Shown in pieces: positions 26,971 through 35,258 of a stretch of DNA of 64,000 nt. Under the pieces are notes generated by a model. That model saw only the letters and a program-made list of their open reading frames with translations, was not told where the DNA came from and made no database searches. The translations under genes and the position numbers were made by a program. This DNA comes from JADGGV01 sp035715725. GTDB taxonomy: Bacteria; Gemmatimonadota; Gemmatimonadetes; Longimicrobiales; RSA9. Position 1 is the stretch's first letter. Every line of letters starts with the position of its first letter. The stretch covers positions 7,202 through 71,201 of the forward strand of contig DASTKT010000012.1 of assembly GCA_035715725.1 (NCBI GenBank). Direction: 5' to 3'.

Positions 26971-27181
26971 TCACGCGAAGAGCGCGAAGCGGGACGGAAA
27001 GACGCGAAGAGCTCGCGGGCGGTGGCGGGCGGCCGGGGTACGCACCCTCGTTTTGCGCGTCGTTCCGGGCATCCGAGAGGGCGCGGGATGGAACCATGAA
27101 CGGGGTCGTCGACGTCCCCCCGGGCGGCTTCGGGCGCCCGGCTCGGCGGCTTACCGTTGTCCTCCGCGCTCTTCGCGTGAC
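26971..27181. repeat. Inverted-repeat element with GCGAAGA arms
   Basis: TCACGCGAAGAGCGCGAAG starts at 26971 and its inverse, CTCCGCGCTCTTCGCGTGA, ends at 27181, close to the end of tyrS. The arms continue imperfectly inwards (GACGGAAAGACGCGAAGAG on the left). The layout (TCAC followed by a near-tandem GCGAAGA word, in inverted pairs) copies that of the CGCAGAG and ACGGAGAC elements elsewhere in the window, although the words differ. A TATGAT box near 26882 (minus strand) could be the -10 of the tricorn-like gene. Confidence 0.62.
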
Positions 27182-27225
27182 CTGTCGAACCATCCGACGC
27201 CCGCGGCGCCCGCGCGGGCCGGGCC

Positions 27226-28503
27226 CTAGACCAGCCGCACCAGGTAGTTGTCCTTCTTCCCCTTGCGGAGCAGCACGACGCGGCCGTCGAGGGCGTCCTC
27301 GACGGTGACCCGGCGCTCGACCTCGGAGAGGCGCTCGCCGTTGAGGTAGACGCCGCCGCCGGCGAGGAGCCGGCGGGCCTCGCTCTTCGAGGAGGCGACG
27401 CCGGTCTCGGCGAGCAGGTCGACGATCGGGACGCCGTCCCCTTCCAGCCGCTGGCGCGGCAGCTCCGTGGAGGGGACGTCGGCGAAGACGTCGAGCAGCT
27501 CGGCGGCCGGGAGGTCCTGCGGCGGGCGGCTGCCGAAGAGGACGGCGGTGGCGCGCTCGGCGCGCTCGAGCCCCTCGTCGCCATGGACGAGACGCGTGAC
27601 CTCGACGGCGAGCCGGCGCTGCGCGGCGCGGGAGGCGGCGTTCGCGCGCTGCTCGGCCATGATGCCGGCGATCTCGGGGAGCGGGAGGAACGTGAACGCC
27701 TTCAGGTAGTGCTCGGCGTCGCGGTCGTCCGTGTTCAGCCAGAACTGGTAGAAGCGGAAGGGCGAGGTGCGCTCCGGGTCGAGCCAGACGGTGCCGGCCT
27801 CGGTCTTCCCGAACTTCGTGCCGCTGGCCGTGGTGACGAGCGGGAGGACGATGCCGTGCGCGGATCGGCCGCGGCTGCGCCGGATCAGCTCCATCCCCGC
27901 CGTGATGTTGCCCCACTGGTCGCTGCCGCCCATCTGGAGCGTGACGCCTTCCCGGTCGGAGAGGACGAGGAAGTCGTACGCCTGGAGCAGCATGTACGCG
28001 AACTCGGTGAAGGAGATGCCCTCCTCGTGCTCGAGGCGCCGCGCCACCGAGTCCTTGGCCAGCATGTAGTTGACCGTGAAGTGCTTGCCGACGTCGCGCA
28101 GGAACTCGACGAGACCGACGCTGCCGAGCCACTCGTGGTTGTCGATGAGGCGGGCGGCGAACTCGCCCTCGAAGTCGAGGAAGCGGCTGAGCTGCGCGCG
28201 CAGCCCCTGCACGTTGCGCTCGACCTCCGCGCGCGTCAGCAGCGGCCGCTCGTTCGCCTTGCCGCTCGGGTCGCCGATCATGCCGGTGCCGCCGCCGACG
28301 AGGGCGATCGGCCGATGGCCGGCGCGCTGCAGCCGCGCGAGCGCGAGGATCGGCAGCAGGCTGCCGACGTGGAGGCTGGAGGCCGTCGGATCGAAGCCGA
28401 TGTAGCCCGTGACCGGACCGGCGTCGAAGATCTCGCGCGCGCCTTCGCTGGCGCCCTGAACGAGGCCGCGGGCCTCGAGCTCGTCGAAGAAGTTGGTCGG
28501 CAT
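27226..28503 (-). CDS. tyrS: Tyrosyl-tRNA synthetase
   Basis: A 425-residue class I aminoacyl-tRNA synthetase that charges tRNA-Tyr. It has the HIGH-equivalent HVGS within GFDPTASSLHVGSLLPIL, the tyrosine-binding LLQAYDFLVL and GGSDQWGN, and the KMSKS-equivalent KFGKTEAGTVWLD. The C-terminal S4 RNA-binding domain (SKSEARRLLAGGGVYLNGER) is present. The ATG at 28503 begins MPTNFFDELEARGLVQ, which matches the family N-terminus; the longer frame upstream crosses repeat DNA. Confidence 0.96.
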   Translation of the reverse strand: MPTNFFDELEARGLVQGASEGAREIFDAGPVTGYIGFDPTASSLHVGSLLPILALARLQRAGHRPIALVGGGTGMIGDPSGKANERPLLTRAEVERNVQGLRAQLSRFLDFEGEFAARLIDNHEWLGSVGLVEFLRDVGKHFTVNYMLAKDSVARRLEHEEGISFTEFAYMLLQAYDFLVLSDREGVTLQMGGSDQWGNITAGMELIRRSRGRSAHGIVLPLVTTASGTKFGKTEAGTVWLDPERTSPFRFYQFWLNTDDRDAEHYLKAFTFLPLPEIAGIMAEQRANAASRAAQRRLAVEVTRLVHGDEGLERAERATAVLFGSRPPQDLPAAELLDVFADVPSTELPRQRLEGDGVPIVDLLAETGVASSKSEARRLLAGGGVYLNGERLSEVERRVTVEDALDGRVVLLRKGKKDNYLVRLV

Positions 28504-28594
28504 GGCCGGGTTGCCCGAAAGTTCAGGATGCGTTGTCTGACCGGTAAAGTTACGGGAAAAGCGGGCGGGGCGGAACGGAGGGGGAGCAGGGTGG

Positions 28595-29128
28595 AGCGCG
28601 AGCCCGGCGGCGGGGCCAACTGCGGGTCCAACTTCGGGCGAGGGCGGCTGCTTCGGGCGGGGGCGGGGGCGGGCGCGGGGGCGGGGACTGCGGAGGCCAC
28701 TACGGGCCCGACGGCGGGCATGGGCGGGTACTACGGGTGGGGGCGGGCGCGAGCGCGAGCGCGGGCCCACTGCGGGGGACAGCGGGCGGGCGCGGGGGCG
28801 CTCGCGGCGGCAGCGCGGCCGCACCGCGGCGCCCCGCCGTCGGCCGAGGATCGGGCCCAGGCGGCTCTCGTGCGCAGGCTAAGGCGGCCCAGGCGCTCGG
28901 CTCGGGAGCGGACGAGCAGAGCGCAGTGCTCGCCCCCACCCGCCGTGCTCCCGAAGTGGGCCCGCGCTCGCGCTCGCGCCCGCCCGCGCCCGCAGTCCAC
29001 GCCCCTACCCGAAGTCGGACCCGGAGTGGTCAGCAGTTCGCTCGCGCTCGCGCCCGCCCCCACCCGCAGCGCGACCCGCGGTCGGACCCGCAGTCGACCG
29101 CCGGAAGCAGCCGCGGCGGGGCCGCCCG
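28595..29128. repeat. GC-rich palindromic repeat block between dacB and tyrS
   Basis: A block made of short repeated words. ACTNCGGG (N = G, T or A) occurs at least five times on the left half, and its inverse CCCGNAGT recurs on the right half. A 36-base arm (28741-28776, containing GCGAGCGCGAGCGCGGGCCC) has an inverted partner at 28950-28985 with one mismatch, and part of it is repeated again near 29040-29069. Runs of GGGGCGGGGGCGGGCG lie between. Nothing resembles a gene despite long open frames. It separates dacB from tyrS, both on the minus strand. Confidence 0.75.
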
Positions 29129-29129
29129 C

Positions 29130-30746
29130 TCAGTGCGTCGTACCGGCGCCCTCCAGCGGGAGCGAGTACGCCGCGGCGGCGATCTCGCCGAGCGCCTGCC
29201 CGACGAACTCCGGGCCGTTCGGGCGGGTCCGGTCGTACGGGACGCGGTTCGCGTACGCGGCGAAGGCGAGGCGACGCCCGTCGGCACGCACGATGTAGCC
29301 GGCCAGCCCCTTCCCCGTCACGATCATGCGCTCGTTCAGCGGGTCCTCCACGATGAACGTGCCGGTCTTGGCGAAGACGTGGCCGGCGGCCGGCGTGCCC
29401 TTCTGGATGTTCCACAGCGTGCCGTCCACGCCGAGCACCGGGAGCGCGCGCCGGAACGTCTCGAAGTCCGGCCGCTTCGCCATGTACGCCAGGTAGTGCG
29501 CCATGAAGTCGGGCGTGAAGAACGCGCCGGGCGCGCCGCCCGCGCCGTCGCCCTGGGACGCGCCGTCCGTGTCCAGCCCCGCCTTCTGCAGGAACGCCCG
29601 CTCCGCGTCGAAGCCCGCCTGCTCCGGGTGCTCCCGGTTCTTCGCCACCAGCGCGCCGAGCAGGAACGGCGTCATGCTGGCGTGCAGGTTCTGGCTCACC
29701 TTCAGCGTGACCTTGACCTCCTGCGCCAGCGGCAGCGAGACGTGCTCGGCCACCCGGTTCGCGTCCGTGTACGACCTCGCCAGCGTCGCCACGGCCGGCT
29801 TGTACCCCACCGCCGGCATCGACGCGCTCACGCCCTTCTCCTTGAGCGCCGTGACCAGCGCGAGCTCGGCGAAACGCGTCGGGTCCGGCACCGCCCAGGA
29901 GTCGAGCATCGCCGCCTTCCCGGCGGGATAGCTCCCCGACATCTCGACCGTCCACGTGCCGTCGGGGTTCGCCGTCTCCTCCGCGCGGTGCAGCGCCGGC
30001 CGGGAGTCCGCCGCGCCCGTCGTCGCCTTGTTCACCAGCTTCAGGTAGCCGATGTCCGGCGACAGCTTCACGATCACCGGGTCGCCCGGCTTCGCGCCGG
30101 GCCGGATCAGCAGGTCCACCACGTTGTCGTTCACCACGATCGGCGAGATCACGACCCCAGTCCCCAGCTCACGGTCGCCCTGCGGGAAGAGCGACGCATC
30201 CACCAGCACCCGCCCGGTCACCCGCTTGATCCCCTGCCCCGCCACCTGCCCCGCCAGCTTCCGCACCACGTACAGCGGGTCCCCCGGTAGCACCGCCTGC
30301 GCCGAGTCGCCGCCGTACGAATGGTCCTCGTTCGCCCACTGCAGCGTGTCCCCCACGATCCTGCCCGACAGGTTCGGATCGCCGCTCGCCACCAGCACCA
30401 GGTCCCCATTCACCGTCCCCGCCTTCACCGGGCCCGTCCGGTACACCGGTGTGTGGAACCGGTAGTCGGCTCCCAGCAGCGCCAGCGCCGTGCCCTCGGT
30501 CAGCAGCTTCGTGGTCGAGCCCGGCGTGAAGAACTTGTCCGCCATCCGCTTGTAGACCGGCTGGCCGGTCTCCAGGTCCAGCAGCTCGACGCCGAACTCC
30601 GAGTGCTTGAAGTCCGGGCGGGCGGCGATCTCCTCCACCTTCGCGCCGAAGGTGGAAGCGCCCTGCGCGGCCGCCGGTCCGGCGGACACGAGCACGGCCA
30701 GCAGCAGGAGCGCGGACGCGCGCGGGGTGGGGCGAAGCCGGTACAT
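29130..30746 (-). CDS. dacB: D-alanyl-D-alanine carboxypeptidase/endopeptidase (PBP4, DacB)
   Basis: A 538-residue S13-family penicillin-binding protein with a signal peptide (ALLLLAVLVSAGPAAAQ). The active-site set is complete: SxxK in PGSTTKLL, SxN in SQNLHA, and KTG in AKTGTF. The large insert between SxxK and SxN typical of PBP4 is present. It cleaves D-Ala or peptide cross-links in periplasmic peptidoglycan. Two ATGs are close together; the second (30746) was chosen because AGGAGG lies eight bases upstream, versus two for the first. The upstream region holds the small palindrome GGTAT-N10-ATACC, possibly part of the promoter. Confidence 0.93.
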   Translation of the reverse strand: MYRLRPTPRASALLLLAVLVSAGPAAAQGASTFGAKVEEIAARPDFKHSEFGVELLDLETGQPVYKRMADKFFTPGSTTKLLTEGTALALLGADYRFHTPVYRTGPVKAGTVNGDLVLVASGDPNLSGRIVGDTLQWANEDHSYGGDSAQAVLPGDPLYVVRKLAGQVAGQGIKRVTGRVLVDASLFPQGDRELGTGVVISPIVVNDNVVDLLIRPGAKPGDPVIVKLSPDIGYLKLVNKATTGAADSRPALHRAEETANPDGTWTVEMSGSYPAGKAAMLDSWAVPDPTRFAELALVTALKEKGVSASMPAVGYKPAVATLARSYTDANRVAEHVSLPLAQEVKVTLKVSQNLHASMTPFLLGALVAKNREHPEQAGFDAERAFLQKAGLDTDGASQGDGAGGAPGAFFTPDFMAHYLAYMAKRPDFETFRRALPVLGVDGTLWNIQKGTPAAGHVFAKTGTFIVEDPLNERMIVTGKGLAGYIVRADGRRLAFAAYANRVPYDRTRPNGPEFVGQALGEIAAAAYSLPLEGAGTTH

Positions 30747-30969
30747 CGCCATGGCCTCCTGGGGGAAGGGCTCGCCGGTGCCCGGACGCCGGGCCTCGCC
30801 GCGCGCCCGGCCGGGGCCGTCGCGGCCGGACGCGGCCCGCTCCTGGGCCGACTCGGCGGAGATGGTATACGAGTGAGGATACCACGCCCCACCGCACCCG
30901 GCTAGATGGACCAAAGGGCCGGGCCGGCCGCGGCGGCGAGAGGGCTGGCGGTGCCGGTCTCGTGCGCGC

Positions 30970-31320
30970 TCTCGATCTCGTCTGTTACGAGCCCGCGCCC
31001 GGCGCCGCGGGCGCGGAGCCGGAGCCCGTCCTCACGTCCGCGGGCGGCCCCGCCTCCAGAAGTGTCACACGGAGACACGGAGACGCCGAGGGCGACCGCA
31101 CCCTACCGGCCGCACCCCGAGACGCCGGCGTACGCCGGAAATGACATCACAGGGAGGTGCGTTCCCACGGCGAGCCCCCGCCGCCCGCCACTCCTCTGCG
31201 CCCTCTGCGCCTCTGCGGTGAAAGATTCCGTTCCCGACCGCAGCCGCGCCCGCGAACGCCGATGAACGCCGCAGGACGGGCTCGGGCTCGAACACCGAAA
31301 AGACGAGATCGAGATCGACG
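30970..31320. repeat. Composite palindromic element with two GATCTC/GAGCCC arms enclosing CGGAG and CGCAGAG words
   Basis: Copy 2 of the GATCTC/GAGCCC element (30970-31060) and an inverted partial copy 3 (31271-31319) form the outer arms. Next to the left arm is TGTCACACGGAGACACGGAG, and inside the right arm is a minus-strand copy of the CGCAGAG word (31193-31222, CTCTGCGCCCTCTGCGCCTC). The 14-base perfect palindrome CCGGCGTACGCCGG (31125-31138) lies near the symmetry axis. No gene is visible between dacB and the response regulator. The nesting of different words suggests repeated insertion or assembly of modules. Confidence 0.75.
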
Positions 31321-31403
31321 CCCGGCGGTGATGGTCTCCGGGATCGAGGTCCGTGCGGGGCTGGCAACGGCGGCTCGCGTACGGGCGCGGAGCCGCTGCG
31401 GAA

Positions 31404-31847
31404 TCACGCCCCCTCCGACTCCGCACCCGAACGAGAATCGCTGGAGCCGGTGCCGGCGGCGTCCTCCGCCGGCGTGGGTGGACCGATCAGCGCGCGCACG
31501 GATTCGACGAGCGCCCGGGTGCCGATCGGCTTGCGCAGCAGGCCGGCGAAGTTGCCGGCGGCGAAGCGGTCGGGGTCGACGACTTCGTCGTAGGCGGTGA
31601 CGAGGAGGACGGGGACGTCGCGGGTGAAGGGGTCGGCGGCGAGGGCGCCGCGCACCTCCCAGCCGTCGGGGCCGGGCATCATGAGGTCGAGGAGGACGAG
31701 GTCGAGGCGGTCCCAGTGCGCCTTCTCGAGCGCCTCGGGTCCGTCGGCCGCGGCGAAGACGCGGTAGCCGGCATGCTCGAGGGCGGTCGTGAGGATGGTG
31801 CGATTTCCGCTGTTGTCGTCCACGACGAGCACGGTCTTGCGCGTCAT
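31404..31847 (-). CDS. Receiver-domain-only response regulator
   Basis: A 147-residue single-domain CheY-like protein. The acidic pair and phosphorylation site are intact: VLVVDDNSGNRTIL at the N-terminus, the acceptor aspartate in LVLLDLMMPG, the conserved threonine in LLVTAYDE, and the lysine in LLRKPI. The last 25 residues are a low-complexity Ser/Ala/Glu tail. It has no output domain, so it probably works as a phosphorelay or allosteric partner. No kinase is adjacent. AGGAG lies six bases before the ATG. Confidence 0.9.
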   Translation of the reverse strand: MTRKTVLVVDDNSGNRTILTTALEHAGYRVFAAADGPEALEKAHWDRLDLVLLDLMMPGPDGWEVRGALAADPFTRDVPVLLVTAYDEVVDPDRFAAGNFAGLLRKPIGTRALVESVRALIGPPTPAEDAAGTGSSDSRSGAESEGA

Positions 31848-31904
31848 CGCTCGCTCCTCGTCGACCGGCGTTCCGGCTCCCGCGCGGGCCACCGCGGGGG
31901 AGGG

Positions 31905-31919
31905 GGCACGTGACGTGCC
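31905..31919. promoter_or_regulatory. Perfect 15-base palindrome between the response regulator and PBP1A genes
   Basis: GGCACGT-G-ACGTGCC lies in the divergent region 31848-32143. A TATTAT box just outside it (minus strand) could be the -10 of the response regulator gene. It is a plausible operator; the binding protein is unknown. Confidence 0.4.
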
Positions 31920-32143
31920 GGGGAGATAATACGCAATCGGCGGCCCGGGCGCCTCGGGGACGCGCGGGACGCTCGCGGCCGCGAATCCGTCCGGTCGCGC
32001 GCCCCGTAGGGGGATCGAGCGACCCACGAGGAGCACGGCGCCACAGCGGGCGGTGGCGGGAGCTGCCGCGGCCGGACCCCCACCCCGGGGGATGTGTACC
32101 GAAATAGGAGCCGCGGCATCGAGCCTGAACGAGGACGCGCATC

Positions 32144-34570
32144 ATGGATCACATCACCGCACCGAACCCTCCTTCGCCCGCCGGCGGCCGGCGCACGCTG
32201 CGCGTGCCGGAGGCGCTGCGCCGGTCGTGGGCGCGGGTGAGGTCGGCCGCCCGGAAGGGCGGCGGCGGGTGGCGGATGCCGGGGTGGCTGCGTCGTTTCG
32301 CGCTGCACGTGCCGCCGGCGGCGCTGCTGGTCGCGTGCGCGGTCGTGCTGCTGGCGGACTTCACGCTCTGGGAGCGGTGCGGCCTGCGGGGGTGCCCGGA
32401 CGTGCGGCAGCTCAGCGCCTACCAGCCGGGCGGCGCGAGCGTGCTGCTGGACCGGCGGGGGCGGAAGTTCGCGGACCTGCGCCCGGTGGACCGGGAGGTG
32501 GTGCGGATCGGGACGCTGCCGACGTACGTGCCGGCGGCGTTCGTGGCGGTGGAGGACAAGCGCTTCTTCGAGCACAACGGCGTGGACTGGCGGCGCGTGG
32601 TGGGCGCGGCGATCGCGAACGTGCGGTCGGGCGGGGTGGCGGAGGGGTTCAGCACGATCCCGATGCAGCTCGCGCGCAACATCTGGAGCGACCGGCTGCC
32701 GGGGCAGGAGAAGACGCTGCGGCGGAAGCTGCTGGAGATCCGGGTGGCGCGCGAGATCGAGCGGCGCTTCACGAAGCAGGAGATCCTCGAGCTCTACTTG
32801 AACAACATCTACTTCGGCGGCGGCTCGTACGGGATCGAGGCGGCGTCGAGGAACTACTTCGGCAAGCCCGCGCGCGAGCTGTCGCTGCCGCAGGCGGCGA
32901 CGCTGGCGGCGCTCCCGAAGGCGCCGTCGACGTACGACCCGCGGCGGCACCCGGCGCGGGCGCTGGAACGGCGCAACCTGGTGCTCTCGCTGATGAGCGA
33001 CGGCGGCTTCATCCCGGCGGGGCTGGCGCAGCGGGCGCGGGCGATGCCGGTGCGGGTGGCGGCGGAGCCGCCGGCGCGGGGCGGAGAGCGCGACCTGGCG
33101 CGCTACTTCGTCGAGCTGGTGCGCCGGCAGGTGGAGGATCAGCTCGGCGACGAGGTCTACCGCACGCCGCTGCGCATCCGCACGACGCTGGACGTGGACG
33201 CGCAACGGGTGGCGCAGGAGGAGCTGGAGCGGCAGCTCCGCTTCATCGAGCGGGGCGGCATCGGGCGGTTCCCGGGGCCGCGCTACGCCAGCGCGCGGGC
33301 GTCCGGGGAGCGCGGCACCGACTACCTGCAGGGCGCGATCGTGATGCTGGATGCGCGCACGGGGGACATCCTCGCCATGGTCGGCGGGCGCGACTTCCGC
33401 GACTCGCGCTTCAACCGGGCCACGGACGCGCGCCGCCAGATGGGCAGCTCCTTCAAGCCGTTCGTGTACGCGACGGCGCTCTCGCACGGCTACGCGCCGT
33501 CGCAGCCGGTCTACGACTCGCCGATCCGGCTGGGAGACCGGCGCCGGCCGTGGGAGCCGCAGAACTACGACCACGACTTCCGCGGGCGGATGTCGCTGCG
33601 GGAGGCGCTGGTCGGGTCGATCAACGTGCCGACGGTGAGGCTGGCCGAGGCGGTGGGGGAGCGCGACGTGGCCGGCTTCGCGCACGAGGCCGGGATCCGC
33701 GAGGACATCCCGGTCACGCCGGCGATGGCGCTCGGCGTCGCCGACGCCACGCCGCTGGAGGTGGCCGCCGCGTACACGACGTTCGCGACGCTGGGCACGC
33801 GGGCCGAGCCGCGGCTGGTGAGCAGCGTCGTGGATACGGCCGGCAACGTGCGCTTCGAGACGCCGGTGCGGCGGGAGGCGGTGCTCGATCCCGGCGTCGC
33901 TTACATCCTGACGGACATCCTGCGCGATGCGGTGAACCGGGGGACCGGGACCGCGGTGCGCGCGGTCGGCTTCGACGGCGTGGCGGCCGGGAAGACCGGC
34001 ACGACGAGCGACGCCGCGGACGCGTGGTTCGTCGGCTACACGCCGGACGTCGTCGGCGCGGTGTGGATCGGCTTCGACCGGCGGCGGAGCATCGGCCCCA
34101 GGGTCACGGGCGGCGGCGCCGCGGCGCCGATCTGGGGACGGATCATGCGCCGGGTGGGCCGCTCACCGGGGAGCGGGTGGGGCCGCCCCGACAACGTCGT
34201 CGCGCTGGCGATCGACCCCGAGACCGGGCGCACGCTGGAGTCGGGGTGCGTGCCGCGCTACGACGAGCCACGGCGGGAGCTGTTCCTCGCCGGCGAGCAG
34301 CCCGACCCGGTCTGCCCGCGCACGCCGGACGAGATCCTCGGCGGACCCGGCGGCTTCATCGGCCACGTGTGGCGCGCGCTGAGCGGGATCTTCGGCGGCC
34401 GGCGGGACGACGTCGAGATGGAGGCGCCGCCGCAGCGCTACGACCCGGGCGACGACGGCAGCGTCCTCGGCGCGCCGCGCCTGCCGTCCTCCGCGCACGA
34501 GCGGCAGTCCGCCGCCGGCGGGAACGACGACCCGCACGAGCGGCACCGGCTGGCGCAGCGGCTGCCGTGA
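32144..34570 (+). CDS. Penicillin-binding protein 1A (glycosyltransferase/transpeptidase)
   Basis: An 808-residue bifunctional class A PBP. After a cytoplasmic tail and one membrane helix (about residues 52-69), the GT51 domain shows AVEDKRFFEHNGVDWRR, STIPMQLARNI and KQEILELYLNNIYFG. The transpeptidase domain has SSFKPF (SxxK), SIN in LVGSINVPTV, and KTGTT in AAGKTGTTSDA. It polymerises and cross-links peptidoglycan at the inner membrane. The C-terminal 130 residues are Pro/Arg-rich and poorly conserved. GAGGA precedes the ATG. It converges on folE with only four bases between the stops. Confidence 0.94.
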   Translation: MDHITAPNPPSPAGGRRTLRVPEALRRSWARVRSAARKGGGGWRMPGWLRRFALHVPPAALLVACAVVLLADFTLWERCGLRGCPDVRQLSAYQPGGASVLLDRRGRKFADLRPVDREVVRIGTLPTYVPAAFVAVEDKRFFEHNGVDWRRVVGAAIANVRSGGVAEGFSTIPMQLARNIWSDRLPGQEKTLRRKLLEIRVAREIERRFTKQEILELYLNNIYFGGGSYGIEAASRNYFGKPARELSLPQAATLAALPKAPSTYDPRRHPARALERRNLVLSLMSDGGFIPAGLAQRARAMPVRVAAEPPARGGERDLARYFVELVRRQVEDQLGDEVYRTPLRIRTTLDVDAQRVAQEELERQLRFIERGGIGRFPGPRYASARASGERGTDYLQGAIVMLDARTGDILAMVGGRDFRDSRFNRATDARRQMGSSFKPFVYATALSHGYAPSQPVYDSPIRLGDRRRPWEPQNYDHDFRGRMSLREALVGSINVPTVRLAEAVGERDVAGFAHEAGIREDIPVTPAMALGVADATPLEVAAAYTTFATLGTRAEPRLVSSVVDTAGNVRFETPVRREAVLDPGVAYILTDILRDAVNRGTGTAVRAVGFDGVAAGKTGTTSDAADAWFVGYTPDVVGAVWIGFDRRRSIGPRVTGGGAAAPIWGRIMRRVGRSPGSGWGRPDNVVALAIDPETGRTLESGCVPRYDEPRRELFLAGEQPDPVCPRTPDEILGGPGGFIGHVWRALSGIFGGRRDDVEMEAPPQRYDPGDDGSVLGAPRLPSSAHERQSAAGGNDDPHERHRLAQRLP

Positions 34571-34574
34571 CGCC

Positions 34575-35258
34575 CTACCCGCCGTGCACCAGCCGCAGGA
34601 ACTCGTCGCGCGTCATCGGGCAGTCGCGGAACACGCCGCGCATGGCGCTGGTGACCGTGCGCGAGTTCTGCTTCTCGACGCCGCGCATCATCATGCACAG
34701 GTGGGACGCCTCGATGACGACGCCGACGCCGCGGGGGCGGAGCACCTCCTCGATGGCGTCGGCGATCTGGTCGGTCAGGCGCTCCTGCACCTGGAGCCGG
34801 CGGGCGAACACGTCGACGATGCGCGGCAGCTTCGACAGCCCCACGATCCGGCCGTCCGGCACGTAGGCGATGTGCGCCTTGCCGAAGAACGGCAGCAGGT
34901 GGTGCTCGCAGAGGGAGTAGAGCTCGATGTCGCGCACGAGCACCATCGACTCGTGCGCCTCCTCGAAGAGCGCGCCGCCGACCACCTCCTCCACCTTCTG
35001 CCGGTAGCCGCGCGTCAGCCAGGTCAGCGCCTCGGCCACGCGGTGCGGCGTGCGCGCGAGCCCCGCCCGCGCCGGGTCCTCGCCCAGCAGCTCGAGCAGC
35101 GCCGCGACGTGCGGCTCGAGGGCCGCCTTAGCGACGTGCGGCTCGAGGGCGACCTTCCCGCCGGACGCGCGTGCCGGCCGCGGCGCGTGGCCGTTCCCGT
35201 TGCCGTTCGTGGACGCTGCCGCGGGGATGGCGGCCGGCGTGGTCGTCACTTCAGACAT
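34575..35258 (-). CDS. folE: GTP cyclohydrolase I
   Basis: A 227-residue FolE that makes 7,8-dihydroneopterin triphosphate from GTP in folate/pterin synthesis. The zinc and active-site residues are present in SLCEHHLLPFFGKAHIAYVP and HLCMMMRGVEKQNS, with GLSKLPRIVDVFARRLQVQE between them. The N-terminal 45 residues are an extra Gly/Asn/Ala-rich extension. Residues about 39-56 contain an in-frame 27-base tandem duplication (ALEPHVAKA, ALEPHVAAL). GGAG precedes the ATG, which lies inside the end of the Rieske reductase gene (8-base overlap), so the two are coupled. Confidence 0.94.
   Translation of the reverse strand: MSEVTTTPAAIPAAASTNGNGNGHAPRPARASGGKVALEPHVAKAALEPHVAALLELLGEDPARAGLARTPHRVAEALTWLTRGYRQKVEEVVGGALFEEAHESMVLVRDIELYSLCEHHLLPFFGKAHIAYVPDGRIVGLSKLPRIVDVFARRLQVQERLTDQIADAIEEVLRPRGVGVVIEASHLCMMMRGVEKQNSRTVTSAMRGVFRDCPMTRDEFLRLVHGG

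Noticed and set aside
28595..29128. Replication origin or phage attachment site in the GC-rich palindromic block
   Set aside because: There are no DnaA boxes, no AT-rich unwinding region, no integrase and no tRNA; the words match a dispersed-repeat pattern instead.
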